A stretch of DNA of 64,000 nt from Mesocentrotus franciscanus (taxonomy: Eukaryota > Echinodermata > Echinoidea > Camarodonta > Strongylocentrotidae). The DNA is taken from positions 20,357,267 to 20,421,266 of the forward strand of contig CP137671.1 of NCBI GenBank assembly GCA_037976565.1, in the 5' to 3' direction. The notes beneath the pieces are model-generated. The model saw nothing but the letters and a program-made list of their open reading frames with translations, ran no database searches and was not told the DNA's origin. The translations under genes were made by a program, and so were the position numbers. Numbering within the stretch: the first letter of the stretch is position 1; the number at the start of each line of letters is the position of its first letter. Below, piece by piece: positions 24,821 through 39,500 of this stretch.

Positions 24821-27800
24821 TTCGGTTCTTGTATAGCGCATATCACATTTAAACGTCTCTATGCACTTCCAAATTCTAATGAGTATTAGAGGAGGGAAAT
24901 ACAAGTTGAATCACTGGTCAAACATTTTGTTTTACCATGCAGCTGAGAAAATTTAGCTTCAATGTCAAATGGAAGTAATTGCTCTTGAAATGCTCTTGAA
25001 ATGCTCATAGGAAATATCAAAAAACATTTGTAGGGTTTTCTAGTAATTACTAGTCCCCTCGTATGCTTTTCTGTATTTCTGTTGATTATGACTTTCAGGA
25101 ACATTTTGTAATTCCATAACAATGTTTTTGGTTCCTAAAAGTGTATTGGGCCTTTGCATGACGATTCTTATTTAATAACGATATCCAAAGAAGTTTTTTA
25201 GTGTTGTTTTTCCCTAAAGATGTGAATGCAAGTACTCTGGATTTTGTTCCTGTAAACCAGGACCCTGTTTCATAAAACCTGTTAATTAATTATAACAGAT
25301 GCTAAATATCTATGACAAATTTGCTCTCAGCCAATCAAATGCCACGATTTCAGTAACTTATAACAGTTACTGTAACTTGTTTATATTGATAACAAGTTTA
25401 ATGAAACAGGGTCCTGTCTTCATTTTGTTTATCTTGTGCAGCGGATACATACGCAGCAGTGATGACAAGTTACGACAACAAGCAGAAGACGCTGGTAAGG
25501 ATGAGGGCGGCGCTGGAGGAGGTGGAGAGGAAAACTGCATCTAGTCTACAGGACACTGACAGCAATCACTCCAAACTTGCTGTAAGTCAATAGGGATGTA
25601 ATTAATTAGAAATTAATTACCTTAAAATATGGAATATATGAAAGTTCAGAAGTAATTTGTAAACATATCTATTTAGCAGCATTCTATAAGATCTCACAAC
25701 TATGAACCGAGTGCATCATTTCCACTCCTTCTGTTTTCTGTTCTGTTAAGCGCATAGAGACATGCAGTTATGCCTATTTGTTATGCGCTAATACAAAAAC
25801 GTTTAAATATGATTATTAAATAAATAGCATTTTCATATAATATTACTTTGGGAGTGATTTTTTTCATAAAGCTTATATGTGTTTCAGTTTGCATAATATT
25901 ATGCCAAAGAAGGAGAGAGGAAAAGGGGGGGGGGTATGTTTCAGATATGTTTTAAAGACGTTTAAAACTGGAAATACATGTAGGCTAAAAAAAGTGATTC
26001 TGTATTTTTAAACTCAAGGGAAAATCAGAAAATTGTGTTTTCATGATATGTTTGCAACCTCCTCTAGCATACAAATAGCAATATTTCCTCCAATCAAGTG
26101 CAGGTTCAAAGATGGTTTCAAATCAACCCTCTCTTGTCTTTTATGTTAGGAATTAAAAGCAAATTTGGTCAGAGAGCAGAACGAGACTGATCAGTTGCAG
26201 AAGCAATTAAAAGCCAAAATGACTGACTTCACCATGATGAAGAAACGCCTTGAGGACCAGAAGAAGCTTTCACTCATAAAGCAGAACCAGCAGAATGAAA
26301 AAATAAGGTAAATTAGTATTTGATGCCTGTGATAGAAGAAATCATTCTTATCTACAAAACAAAAAAATGCATTATCTGAATTATCTTACAAAACAACCAG
26401 TGTTTGTGGGTAAAGGTTTCGGGATTTCATCATGTATTCTTCCATAAGGTGTAGTCCTGGAAAGTTTTTTCAACGTGGGAAAAGTTGAAACTTTATGCAT
26501 AAGACTGCACTGTTGTGCTAAGTAAAAAAAAACAAGATCTAGAAAAAGTGTTTTTCCCCTTTTTTGTTTTTTTTTTGTTGCACAATTGATAACCAGTTAA
26601 TGATTGATTGATTTATCTATTTATTTCTTTTATATTTATTTAATTAATTGTTTATTTATTTATTTTTATTTTGGGGGTCTATGTAGGCACGACGTCATGC
26701 AGAAGAAGAAGGAAGAGGATGACAGTAAGAAGAAATTTGATGCCATCAGGCTAGCCCAGCAGCAAGCAGAGAAAGAGAAAGCAGAGTCAGAGAAGAGGAG
26801 AAAAGAAGAGGAAGAGAAGAAAAGAGAGCAAAGTGACAAGAAAGTCGATCCTTTTGCTGCATTTGGTGAGTTCCATCTCAGTTGTACGTTCAGTAGAATA
26901 AAATGCATTTAGAATCGAAGTAGCATTCAATTCACGGACCATTTATTAATGGATTATTAAAGTTAAATTGGTTAAAGTTAAAGGGGGGCATGGTGCTGTA
27001 TTTATTATTTATACAATTTGATGTTTCTTTTGATGTTGCCTATTTCAACAAAAAAGCTTCAAGAAGAATACACTATTATAACAATGAAATATCATATATC
27101 CAGGGCAAGGATTTTGTGCAGGGGGAGATGTAATCTTTTCATTTTCACGTTGGCAATACCTTTTCTTGAACTGTTTAATTCCTCTAACAAAATAAAGTAT
27201 CGTAATTTATTGATACATTTGATACATAATAATATACCAAGAACTTTTATATGTATCATACATGGAGATGAATTTTGTAATTAAATCTGTTGAATCATGA
27301 TATAAAAATGAAAAACAAAGCCTTAGGATTTGTTAAAAATCATTAGTAAAAAAAGAAGAAAAGCCTACCATTTTTTTTTTTTTAGGGGAGGAGGGGACAA
27401 ACTTAATATTGATATATTATACTGTATATGGCATGTACCTTGAAAATGAGCCTTGATGTTCATTGACAATGTAAATATTAATGGGAGATTGCAGTCATAT
27501 TTGAGACTCGTTCAGTTTTATCCTTGTATTATCTTTAATCCTTATTTTAGGCTCCACTGATAATGATCCATTTACTTCAGCATTTGACAGTAAGTATACC
27601 ACAGATAACTTGATTCTCAAAATCCAAAAAACATTGTCAGTTGGAATCATGAAGATATTTATGATTTTGGTGTTGGATAAAGGATTGTTGTCACCCATCA
27701 AGGGGAAAAAAAATTGTTTTAAATAACTGCATGAATCAGATTTTGCTCTTCAAATTAGCCATGTGCTTTGATTAGTTTAATTTGACTGTTACAGTCTTCT

Positions 27801-30800
27801 CAAAAAGCAGTACTATTCTTGCCATGAATATATATTACAGTACATATTGCATCTCCAAAATGACACTTTGACGTGGAAATTTTCTTCATTTATTGCTTAT
27901 TTTTTAATTTATTGCTTTGGTTATGTGTATACAGTGTAGCTAAATGTACATTGTACCTTGCCAAAAAGCCCTTATTTTTTTTTTTACTGCCTTATGAAAA
28001 TGAGTGCAATTTTAAAAAGTGTTGCTAACACATTACTGTCTTTGTGTGTCTCTCTGTTTACAGGTAATGAAGGCACAAAAACAGACCCAAGTGACCCCTT
28101 TGCTGCATTTTCAGGTATCTACCCTCAATTTTGAGAAATACCGTGAACGCTGTTATTTTCGTGTGATTAATTTTTCACGCTGAGCGACCCCAAAACATAT
28201 TCGCATTGCATGCAATTCAGCCCCTTCAAAACACACACGTTTACATGAGGCAATTTTCGTAATGTAATCAAATTCGATGCACAAATCTTTGTTAAGTGGC
28301 TCGTTACAAATTATTTCATTCACCTGTTACCCATAATTGTATTTCAATAGTCAATTCAATTCAATTCAATTCAATTTATTTCTCCACAAATGCCAAACAT
28401 AAGAAAATACATACAATAAAATACATACATACAAAACAATTTAATAGAACATGTACAGTATCTATAAAACGACTCTATATGGAACAATGTATGTTTTAAA
28501 AAGAAAAATCAGCAAATGTAGAAGGGGTAGTAGTCAGAATGGGAGTTGCATACATTACGTGTTGCTAGGTAGGACAAGCAATAATGTTTGTCCTTACCTA
28601 GCAACGATTACTGTATGCAATTCGTATTCTGACTACCGGTATTGAAATACAATTATTTGTAACATGGCACTTAACAAAGATTTATGCATTAAATTTGATT
28701 ACATTAATTACAAAAATTACAAAAATGTTCTATTTGGTGTTTACAATGTAAAATTTGAAAGTGTAGCACTTAGGGAAAATTGCATGTATGAGCGGTGTTT
28801 CATCACCTTTTGGGTACTTTTTCATACTTTAAGGCCCATTAACAGGAGATGGTGTTAAAAATGTATTGATTACTAGTATTAGTCAATGTGTCTTTCTCAG
28901 GCACTTCTCTTTCCTTTGTTAATGCCTATGTACAATATTGAAAATAACCACCGATCATTTAGCAGATTTCTTAGACTTTTGATGACAAGTATAATACTCA
29001 AAATCCTTCAAGCCATTAAGATGATTAATTTCACCTGTAGTGGAGTAATAATCAACTAAAACACAAACATATATATTTATACCATCTGGCCAGTTGCCAA
29101 TTATAAAAGCCTGTTTTATGTCCTATTTTCATGGAAAAAATGGTTGGGAAAATTTGAAAATTGGTTGGGAGAAATTACTGTTGCGTTACTGCAAAGAAAA
29201 CCATAAATATCTTTGTGGTGTGAGAAATTTTTTCAGGATTTTTTGCATGTTAGACTTAGAGGGTTAGTACAGTAGAAGAAATATAATAAGTAACATTTCA
29301 TACAAAAATTACGCAGTTTTTTCATTAACCTTCAACAATGTAACCGGTTCACTTTAATATTGATGCGACCCCTAGTTTATCTTTACACGATCGATCAACT
29401 GTTGCTCATTTTCTTGCTGTCCTATGCATTCAGGTACTGGTTCAGTGCAATCAACCAAACCAGATTCGGAGAAGAAAGATCCCTTTGGAACTTTTGCAGG
29501 TAAAGTTAAAATAATAATAAATAAGTGAAATACATAAGTAAATGAATAAATGAATGAATAGATATAGTGTAAATAGATCGATAAGTATGACAAAAATGAA
29601 TAAATTAGAAATGTCCCATCAGTTACATAATGCAACCATGAACTACTCAACATTTAGCAATAGCTTTTCATTGGCTAAGCTAAATGTCTCAATTGTATGC
29701 TGTCATTTTCTCTGAGGACTTTGTCTTGCATATATATGTATGTATGTGTTGTAGGTTTTCACATGTTTTCCTACCCCTTTCTTGTGTCTGCAGGTGGTTG
29801 TCACAATTAAATTTAAAATGTTTGAAATATCGAAAAATTCTCTTGCAGATTTCTCCAATTCCTCATTTGACTTTGGTCAACCTTTCAAGCCACAATCGTC
29901 CACAACTTCCAGTAGTGCAACAACAACAACAACAAGCTCCGCCAGTCTTGCCACTTCTTTCACTCCAACACCGCAACCACGAAGAGTAACAGCGCCCTCT
30001 ACGAATGCCACGATTAAGCAGCCCTCACTGGTGACATCCTCACAGCCGAGTCCGCTCACGATTCAACCCACAGTGGAAGCAGTCGTCGCCTCCCAACCAG
30101 AGAAGAAAGAGGAGCCGTCATCAATGACGAAGCCAGCTCCACTGCCCAAAGATCTCAAGACGGTGCTGTCACAGTACAAAGCCCTTTATCAATTTGATGG
30201 AGAAGGACCTGATGAGTTGTCCATTAAACCAGGGGACATCATCTTGGTAAGATGTGTGGGGGTACTCTTTCACTCAAAGATCAATCCAATCCTTGTAATA
30301 AGTTCATCTATATGAAAGTCATGAAAGTCGAAAAATAAGATAAACAGAATGGTGAAAGTTTTAAACAAATTGGACCAATGATATGAAAGTTATGAATGTT
30401 TGAAATATGAGATCACTAAATCTATGCGATTCTCAAATTGGCAGTTTGGTCAGAGGATTGTGACATAGTCGCTGATAACTCCCCCTTTCGGCGTGTACAA
30501 AAATATCATTAATTTCTGTTTTTCTCCTTCTCCCTTGGGATACTACTCAAATATATTATGGAGAGCAATAATTATAGGTCCCCTAAAAAGATTTTGTTTA
30601 ATTTTAATTTTATTTATTCTTAATTGAAATTTTAGTCATTTTTGTAAGTTGGAATAAATGGAAAAGTTGTTCGCTACTTCATCACACAGACATTACCGTT
30701 TCAGCCAATTTGAAGAGCCCTTACCTATAGTGATTGCAACTTTAAAAAAATTAATAAAATTCGAATTTTTGGTCCGATTTCATTCAAACTTTCACCAGTC

Positions 30801-33436
30801 TACTTCTCTGACTTTTCTGCTTTCCTCTATAGAGTATTTTGCTATCAAGATTGGATTTCTCTATAATTTCTTCTTTTGCTTTATTCCACCTACTTCATTT
30901 ATTCATTTTATTTCATTTCTCTGCAAGTTTCGTTTTCTGCTTCTGTACTGAAGTACAAGTGTCTTCCCATCATCTGTTCATCTTTGCATCTGTTTATCTT
31001 TGTAGCATTGCAGTCTTGACTGTATCATCTTGTTATGTTTTCATCTTTTCACCTTCATCTACTTGTCATTTTATCATATTTTTTCCTTTCGTTCTTTACA
31101 TCATCCTGCCATCTATTCATCTTTTCATGTTTTCATTTTTTATTTGTGTCCCTAATTTCCTTTTTTATTTTCTTTTGATTCCTTTCCATTTATACAAATC
31201 GTCACCTTTCATATTTTACATCTTTACATCTTTCTTTTTTTCCACACACACACCCATTTTTGCACCTAATTGTAATAATAATAGTGGGTTCTTGTATAGC
31301 GATCGTGTCTGTCAGACTTGACACTACTGGTGCTCCGCAATTTTTACCCTTGCTTTAGCATGGCTGCCATGACTTCTGGAATAAATTCCTGCCAGGTACC
31401 CATTTACCTCACCTGGGTTGAGTGTGGCAAGTGTAGATCAATGTCGTGCCATAGGACATTGGTGCCGCAGCGTTACTTGAACCGTGAACACTGTGATCCA
31501 CAGTACGGTAACATATCCACTATACCACGCCACCTCTAGATTTCAATTTATTTATCATACTATTTAATCGTTTAATATTTATTCCATTGGCAGGTTGGAA
31601 AGAACCAAGGAGGTGAACCAGGTTGGCTTGGCGGTGAACTTGAAGGAAGGACAGGATGGTTCCCCGAGAATTATGCAGAGAAACTACCCTCTCCACCCAC
31701 CACGCCTAGGAAACCAGAAAACGGTGTCATCGGAAAGAACGAAACACCAAGCTGGTCTAGCTTTGGAGACACAAAGAAGTGAGTACTTCAGAGAGATTCC
31801 TGCAAATTTTAATTTGATTTTTTTTCAAATGTTGTTTTAGAAGTTATCACTTTCATATTTGCACTGTTTTTCAGGTACTACTGGTTAATAGGTGTACATA
31901 GTTGGTCTGTGAATTCATATCAAACCTGTACACAATGTCTTCTTTTCTCTTGTCTTTGCAAGCAATACTTGCCATTTATGTGCATCCATGCATGCAATCA
32001 GTCGTAACGTCAGTCACAGTTTATTTCCTGGGTATGAAGTGTAAGTTAAGTTTAATATTTTGGTGCAGATTGTAAACACCATAGGGTTAATAAGAAAGAC
32101 CTGTGCATCTACAGTTCTATGACACATTTACCAGATCACAATGCCCCTGGTATACATTGAAAGGATTCTGTATGTCTTCGACAGGAGCTTTGAGGTGAAG
32201 CAGCAGTCTGCTCCTACTCCTGCTGCAGTCTCTGCTGCACTCTCCACCACAGCCAGCCTGACCTCCTCTGCTCCGACATCCTCCAGTCTCACGCCCTCTC
32301 CAGCTCCAAATGCAGCGCCGGCCGCAAAGTCCAGTCCATCCCCCGCCCCCTCATCTCAGGAACCGACAACGCCCCACTCCACGCCAGTCTCCGAGATCGA
32401 GTCCGCTTCAGCCCCCTCCAGGTCCGTCGCTTCACTCTCTGCTGCCTTTAGTGCTGCTGCAGAGGCCAGCACTGTCCCGCAGGTCAGCAAGCCAAAGCCT
32501 ATCGAGAGGGAGCAGGTAGCCAGCACTAACCAGGCCGTAACAGACGATCCGGTTTATGATGTGATAGGAGATAACGATTCCAAAGTAACAGCAGCTGATA
32601 GTCCATCATCTTTCACAAAGGTTGTACCTCAGACAGGGGCTACTCCGTCACCTGTTCCAAATCAGGTAGGATCACTAATCAAAATCATGTTGTTATACTG
32701 TAGGATTTTATTGAACATTAACTGTACCGCTTTATTGTATGTGCTGTAATCTACTTTAATAATGTTGTTTGATGCTTGTTGAATTATAAAATTTGTATGA
32801 AAATAGTACCAAGAGCCAATATATTAATATGGTACCAACTATAACAATTTGGTCTTCAGCAATCTTCTAAGAGTAAACAAATACGGTCCTTTCATTTTCT
32901 CACTTCCACTCTTCTCTGGTCTAAATATTCCTTTTTATGTCCTTTTTTATACTCTCCCTTTCTGTACCTTCACTTTTCTTTTCTATGATACAATGTGCTT
33001 GTCACACTCTTCCTCTTTTTCTTCTTCCTCCTCCCTCTCCCTCTCTCTCTCTCTCTCTTTCTCATACTCTTTTCCTATATTTGACCTCTTCTATACTGAA
33101 TCCCCTACCACCACAGGGTACGATACCACCAGCTGGTACTCGGGTGAAGGCCCTGTACGACTGGGATGCTAAGAAAGACAACCACCTGTGTTTCAAAGCC
33201 GGTGACACCATTACTGTTCTGGAGAAGCAGGATATGTGGTGGTCTGGAGAGATCGATGGCAGGCAGGGCTGGTTCCCCAAAGCCCACGTCCTTGATGAGT
33301 AAGTTGAATGATGATTTGGTGATGAGGATGATGATAATGATGGTAGTGTTGTTGGTGGTGGTGGTGGTGGTGGTGGTGGTGATGATGGTGATGATGATGA
33401 TGGTGGTGATGGTGGTGGTGGTGGTAGTGATGGAGG

Positions 33437-33482
<46 letters not shown>

Positions 33483-33534
33483 GGTGGTGTGGTGGTGGTG
33501 GTGGTGGTGGTGGTGATGGTGGTGGTGGTGATGG

Positions 33535-33568
<34 letters not shown>

Positions 33569-36500
33569 CGTGGTAATGGTGATGATAATGGTGATGGTGA
33601 TGATGACATTGATGATGATAGTGATTTTGATGATAATAATAATGGTGTTGATAATGGTGTTAATGTGATAAAAATGATTATGATGATGATTATGATAATG
33701 GTGATGATGATGATGATGGCGTGTACAATGACAACATTGCTGCTGCTGATGGTGATAATAATTATAGTTGATTAATATTGCGCCTTTTCCTCAGGATATA
33801 AAGCAATAGAATATTATTGCCCTAGCTGTCTGTCAGAAAACCTTAGAATAATACTGTATGAAAAGAGACGCAGGGGACATCTGATGGCACAAGAAGGATG
33901 ATTTCTAACCAGGGTGTTCTGAATATGAAACTTAAGCAATGCTTTCCCTTTCAGAATGCATCTTGAGCCCATCAAAAGGGTGCCAATATGAATGTTAGTA
34001 AAATATTTAATTTCTTTAGTTGTCTCAAAAAAGATTGAAACCAATATACTTATAGGGGAGCAATGGCGTCACTGCTAACAATTATAGTGGTTTGCATACT
34101 GACAAATGTTGTGTTTCTAACTAATGAATTTAATGTCCCTGTAAAACCTCTATCCATGTTGCTTCTCCCATTGTCTGTCTCTGTTCCTCTTTCTACTGCT
34201 CATACACTCACTGCTGTCTGCTCAATCATTTGTTTTCACCATTAGGTCACAACCAGAGGCCAGAAGGCACAATTTCAGCAATTCCGCGGACAGCGATGCC
34301 ATCTACGCCAACACTCCCAAACCCCAGCCCGATGAGCTGTTCGCCTTGTATGCCAACACCCCGAAGGTGACTAAGCAACCGAGCCCTCCACCAACATCAC
34401 TGAGGCAACAGGTGCTAAAGGTTCCAGCAGTTGCTGCAACTGTGGCACCAACACAAGAGAATAGCATCCCTCAACAAGGAGATGCTTCAGGACAGAAACT
34501 TGAAGGTGAGGATAATGACATTGTTTCAGGAAACAGTTTTCACTGCAAGTACAAGTTCATTGACATCCCATTGAAAGGCTTGTTTATTTGAATACTTGTT
34601 TTTTAATGGGATGCTTTTCCTTCTTTTTTCCTTTCCTTCTCTAGAATGACTTGATTTCAATATATCTTTTCTAGAAACAAATGGTATTTCATCAATTGTG
34701 ACTTCCACATTGTAGTGTCCAGTTTGACTTTTTCCTTGATGAGAAAATCTGTATGATAATACTAAATGATATATCTGGCATAGTGAGTTTTTCCACCAAT
34801 GTGCTCATGGCTCTCAAATTTTTCTCTGGCATTAGCTCAGTTACAGAGTTTTGTGCTCATGGCATTCATAGAATTCTTGTCTAGAGAGAGTGGTCCGACG
34901 CATGCTCTTGCGACAACTGCTCCATGGTAATTTCTACGCTATTTGAATTCCTACCGTCACTGCAGGATACAACTGATCCTAACCCTAAGCCTTCCTAAAA
35001 CCCAATTTTATATGGTAACCTTAACCCTGTACTTCTAACGAAATACAGCCGTGAACAATTGTTGCCAGAGCAAATGCGGGAACATCTTTGAGAGACCACC
35101 TGTTTTTAAGTTTTGGCTGTGTTCTCTTTTTGCAGAATATGTGGCCCTGTACACTTACTCATCGGAAGAGCCAAGCGACCTTGCGTTTGAGGCCGGGGAG
35201 CGCATCACAGTCACCAAGAAAGATGGGGAATGGTGGACGGGTCAGGTCGGTAGTAGGGAAGGCATCTTTCCATCTAACTATGTGCAGATGGCTCAGCCTG
35301 AGGGCCAAGGGACATCGTCCAGCACTGGTCAGTCTCTTGCTCCAGCGCTACCGGCTGATGTGGCAGCGAAGTCTGGATCTTTATCTAGGAAACCAGGTAA
35401 GGGCATATGACTTGCATAACTGTAGGTGTGGTTTAGACACTTAACTGGAGATGCAAAGGTGTCATGGGTTCGATCCCCAGGATGGCACTTATATTCTTGA
35501 GCAAGGCTGGTTATCTACATTGCTTCTCTCAACCCAGGTGTTTAATGGGCACCCAGTAGGATGTGAGAGTCAGATGGTTCGTTCACATTTATGGCTCGTT
35601 CACATTTATGGCTGGAATGCCCCAAGGGAATGGAGAATGCACATACATTGTGTGGGGACAAACCTGGAACTCATGGCTGGGTTAATAATATATTTCGACA
35701 GGATTTACAGATGTTGTAGATGTTTTAAGTAGTACGTGAATCTAAACTATTTAAATCATATTTCTAGTCTCAATCCCCATAACTAATCAATGGCTTTCAA
35801 GTAAGATTTCATTATGGTTAATGTTTTTTTTTACTCCAGCTAGCAAGGCAAAGATTGTTTGCTTGTTAGCTACAATCATGGCATGTAAATCTGTTAATCT
35901 TAGTTAATGAAGACTCTTGCAGTACCCAGTAGTTACTGATGCAAGATCATGATGATCAACCATTCACACCAATTTCTTGGATGTTCTTTTCTCTTTGAAC
36001 AGAGACAACTTTTTTAGCAAATTGTTGATGTTTCCTTTTACTCATAGCATAATTCATATTAATTTTGTGTTCTTCTCTCTTTTTTCCTCATTATTTTTAC
36101 CTTATCTTTTCTTTTCTCCATCTCCTTGTGTCTTTTTCTTCCTTTTTCTTCCTTTCTGTTTGTCTCCTCACTCTACCTCCCTTCTCTCTCCATCTTTCTC
36201 TCTGTATCCCTCTCTCCCTATCCCCATCTCCCTTGGTCCCTCCATCCATCTGTCTCTCTTTCTCCCCCTCTTCTTCCATCTGTCTCTCCTACTCTGCAGA
36301 TATTGCTAAAGTACTTGCCTCCTATGAAGCAACAGGAGCAGAGCAGCTCAGCCTGACCGCAGGACAACTCATCATGGTCAGGAAGAAGAATGCTAGTGGC
36401 TGGTGGGAAGGTGAACTACAGGTGAGTTCAATAAAATCTGCTCTTTGTCCAGGGAGGTGTTTCACAAAGACTAAGATCAACTGTAATTTGGAATTAACTG

Positions 36501-39500
36501 TGGGAGGCCGTTCATGCCACTGGTTGCTCTCACCATTGGTCTCTCAATTATGATCTTTAGATAATATTTTTTCCTTTAATAATGAACTATCCAAAAGGGT
36601 AAAATCTGTAGCTTTGTGACCACGATTTGTACGTCCCTTGAGAAACCAATACCAGGAATGGTTAGAGGAACTAGTAGCATGAACTGCCTGCCATAGTTAG
36701 GTCCAACTTAAAGTTGATCTTAGTCTTTGTGAAACACTCCCCAGGTCTGGCTTACTTCAACCAGTGTACAAGATCTTTTTTTGTTTACTGTAGGCCTTTT
36801 GGGATTTGCTACAGTTACAGTGGAATTTCAGTGCAGGAATAATTATACATTTTGTTATATTTTGCCAGAACTATTCTTAGTTTTTTCAAAGCATACAGCT
36901 TGTATGTATTTTTTTTTCTGTGACTCAATTTAACCCACCATTGATGTTATTTCCGAGAACCCATTAAAGATTTTCTTTCAGTCATGATGCAACGATTGAT
37001 TGTGTCATTGGATTAGTACCCTGATATATTCATTAAAGGTGATATTCATAGAAGAGCCCTAAATATGAAGATATTCATATCTACACAAAGCTTATAAACC
37101 ATACAATGAGCTTGGATGACATTCAAACAATATAACACTTCCGAAAGCGAAATTAGGGTGAAAACAATCACCCTATTCTCTGGGACAAATTTGCCCTATT
37201 GTCATCCGAAACGGCCTTTAGCTGTGACGTAGGAAAGGGAGGCGTGGCTAGTGTGCCACTTCCGGGTATCTAGTAGAAGCATGTATAACATTATAAGGCT
37301 GAAAACACAGCTTCAACTTAAGTGTTATTTTACCCTTACTATAGAATAAATTATAATACAACATCGTTTGTAAGTTACTTCTCATTAATATTTCCATCTT
37401 GATATTCTAAGAAATGTATTATTTGTGAAATAAAAACGTTGAAAAATGGGGGAAAAGAAGGTGAAACTATGGCTGTGTCCCCGGCTTTGTTGTACAGCGA
37501 GCCTGCATATATAATGGGATTTGGGTGCCGCGATTTTACCACCATGTAGTTAATTCACTTTGACATATCAGTCAGAGACTTCTTCTCTTCCACTATGGAA
37601 AAAACAGTTAGTATTGATTTAATCATTATTATGAATAAAATAAAATTCAAACAAATCGAAGAATATTTCATTTAGTCGATCGTATCATGGCTAGATTAGC
37701 TGGAAAAATCGAGGCGATTCTGCTGTTGTTACGATTCATCTGCGAGTAGTGCGGCTCTTGGCAGCCGCGTACCTACACGACTGATCGCTGATTGAATTTA
37801 GTATCGCTGGCGGATTTACATTACCTGCGCGCACATCAAAACACACGTAAACGTGACTGCACTGCACACCGCACACACACAGTACTGTACGCTTGCATTT
37901 CAGTCGCGATAGACGAAACCCTTACGAAACCAAACCAAAACAAAACGGCGAGAAATACACTTTTCTATGTAATAATAGTTATCGACAAATGAAAATGGAG
38001 AAGAAACATTATTCATTGTTATGTCAAAGGAAATTCCATCTCGGAACATGATTCTACTAAAGGTAATTTTGTTTTGAAACACAGCTAGGTTGATTTTTCA
38101 TACTATATCTCCGTGTACATACAGCTCAGCTGGCAAGCTAAAGCCGGTGAAAAAGTTGAGTTGTAAACAGTTATTTTACGGATATTGTCACTTTTTCAAT
38201 GCCAATAATGACATGAATATTGACATTAGGATATGTTTCAGGACGGAGAGGACAACTGTATGCCAGATATTGACCATTCAGGCAATATTTCAATCGTTTT
38301 GAGAGAGTGGAACTGACATCGACTTTATGAACATTTGTGTGTAGATCGCAGTTAGTCTCTATAGCTGCGTGAAGCATATCCCGGCTCTGACGTCACTCAC
38401 AAAGCCACTTTCCCTTAGGCGATTTCGTAGGTCAGGATAGAGTCAATTTAGTGAAATTTGATTTTCATAAAACACAAAACTGCACACGTTCATGGCATGT
38501 TAGCTGCATAAATTGCTTTAATAACTCATTCAATTATAAAATAAACTATTTTTATTTGATTTTATTTCCTATAAGTATCAACTTTAAATGTTGATATGCT
38601 TTTTCATAATGATTTTGTGAATCAAGAAGCGAACTGTGAAAATAAATATGACATATTTTACCCCTCAAAAAATGAAGCATTGATACCAAAGTTTAAAGGG
38701 GGTGTAAACTGACGAGACTATGTCTCTCCCGTGGCCTGACTCAGGGCCAATCGGGTATAATACGACTACAGACGACGCGACCCCAGCAATCACATGCATG
38801 CAACATACGCGAAACCGAAGCGTGAGGAGAACTTCGGTCTGTTTCGCGAATGCTGACCATGTAGAGATTAAGTCGCCGACTACCGTTAATCAAGTCCATT
38901 CGTTTACGTGCAGTTGTCCAAAAGGAGACGTAGATGGCTTTCCCCTGTATTCGTCAGTTCACACTACCTTTAAATGATATCCAAGAATCCAGTACACTAG
39001 ATGCATACCATTTTGGTTATGATGTTTGTCTGTGATGTTTGTTGATTGTTTCAGGCTAGGGGTAAGAAACGTCAGATCGGCTGGTTCCCTGCAAACTATG
39101 TGAAGCTGATGGAATCTGCTGGCAAAGGCTCTCCGGCTGAGACTTCTAAATCACCCAGTATCTTGACTCCTCCTTCGGTGAGTAACTACCCACTTTCATT
39201 CTTTTTATGCCTCCGCTACAACGTAGCCGGAGGCATTATGTTTTCTGGTTGTCCGTCCGTCCGTACGTACGTACGTACGTACGTACGTCCGTACGCACGT
39301 CCCGTTCTCGTGATCGCGTTATCTCAAGAACCAATTGATGGATTACCGCCAAACTCGGGTCATGTATGTATCTTGCAGAGCTAATGAAGTGATTAGATTT
39401 TGGGGTCACGAGGTCCAAGGTCAAAGGTCACAAGGCTCATTATGTATGCAAAAATAGCTCGTGATCGCGTTATCTCAAGAACCGATTGATGGATTACCGC

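Noticed and set aside
33166..33609. Open frames of 116 and 132 codons over the GGT/GAT repeat
   Set aside because: Repeat artefacts overlapping the real SH3B exon; no recognisable protein.
34978..35027. CCTAACCC-like pieces suggesting telomeric repeats
   Set aside because: Only isolated, irregular matches within ordinary intron sequence.
37036..38720. Suspected large transposon in intron 27
   Set aside because: GC patches and TTAAAGG-like edges were noticed, but no matching terminal repeats or coding remnant could be found.
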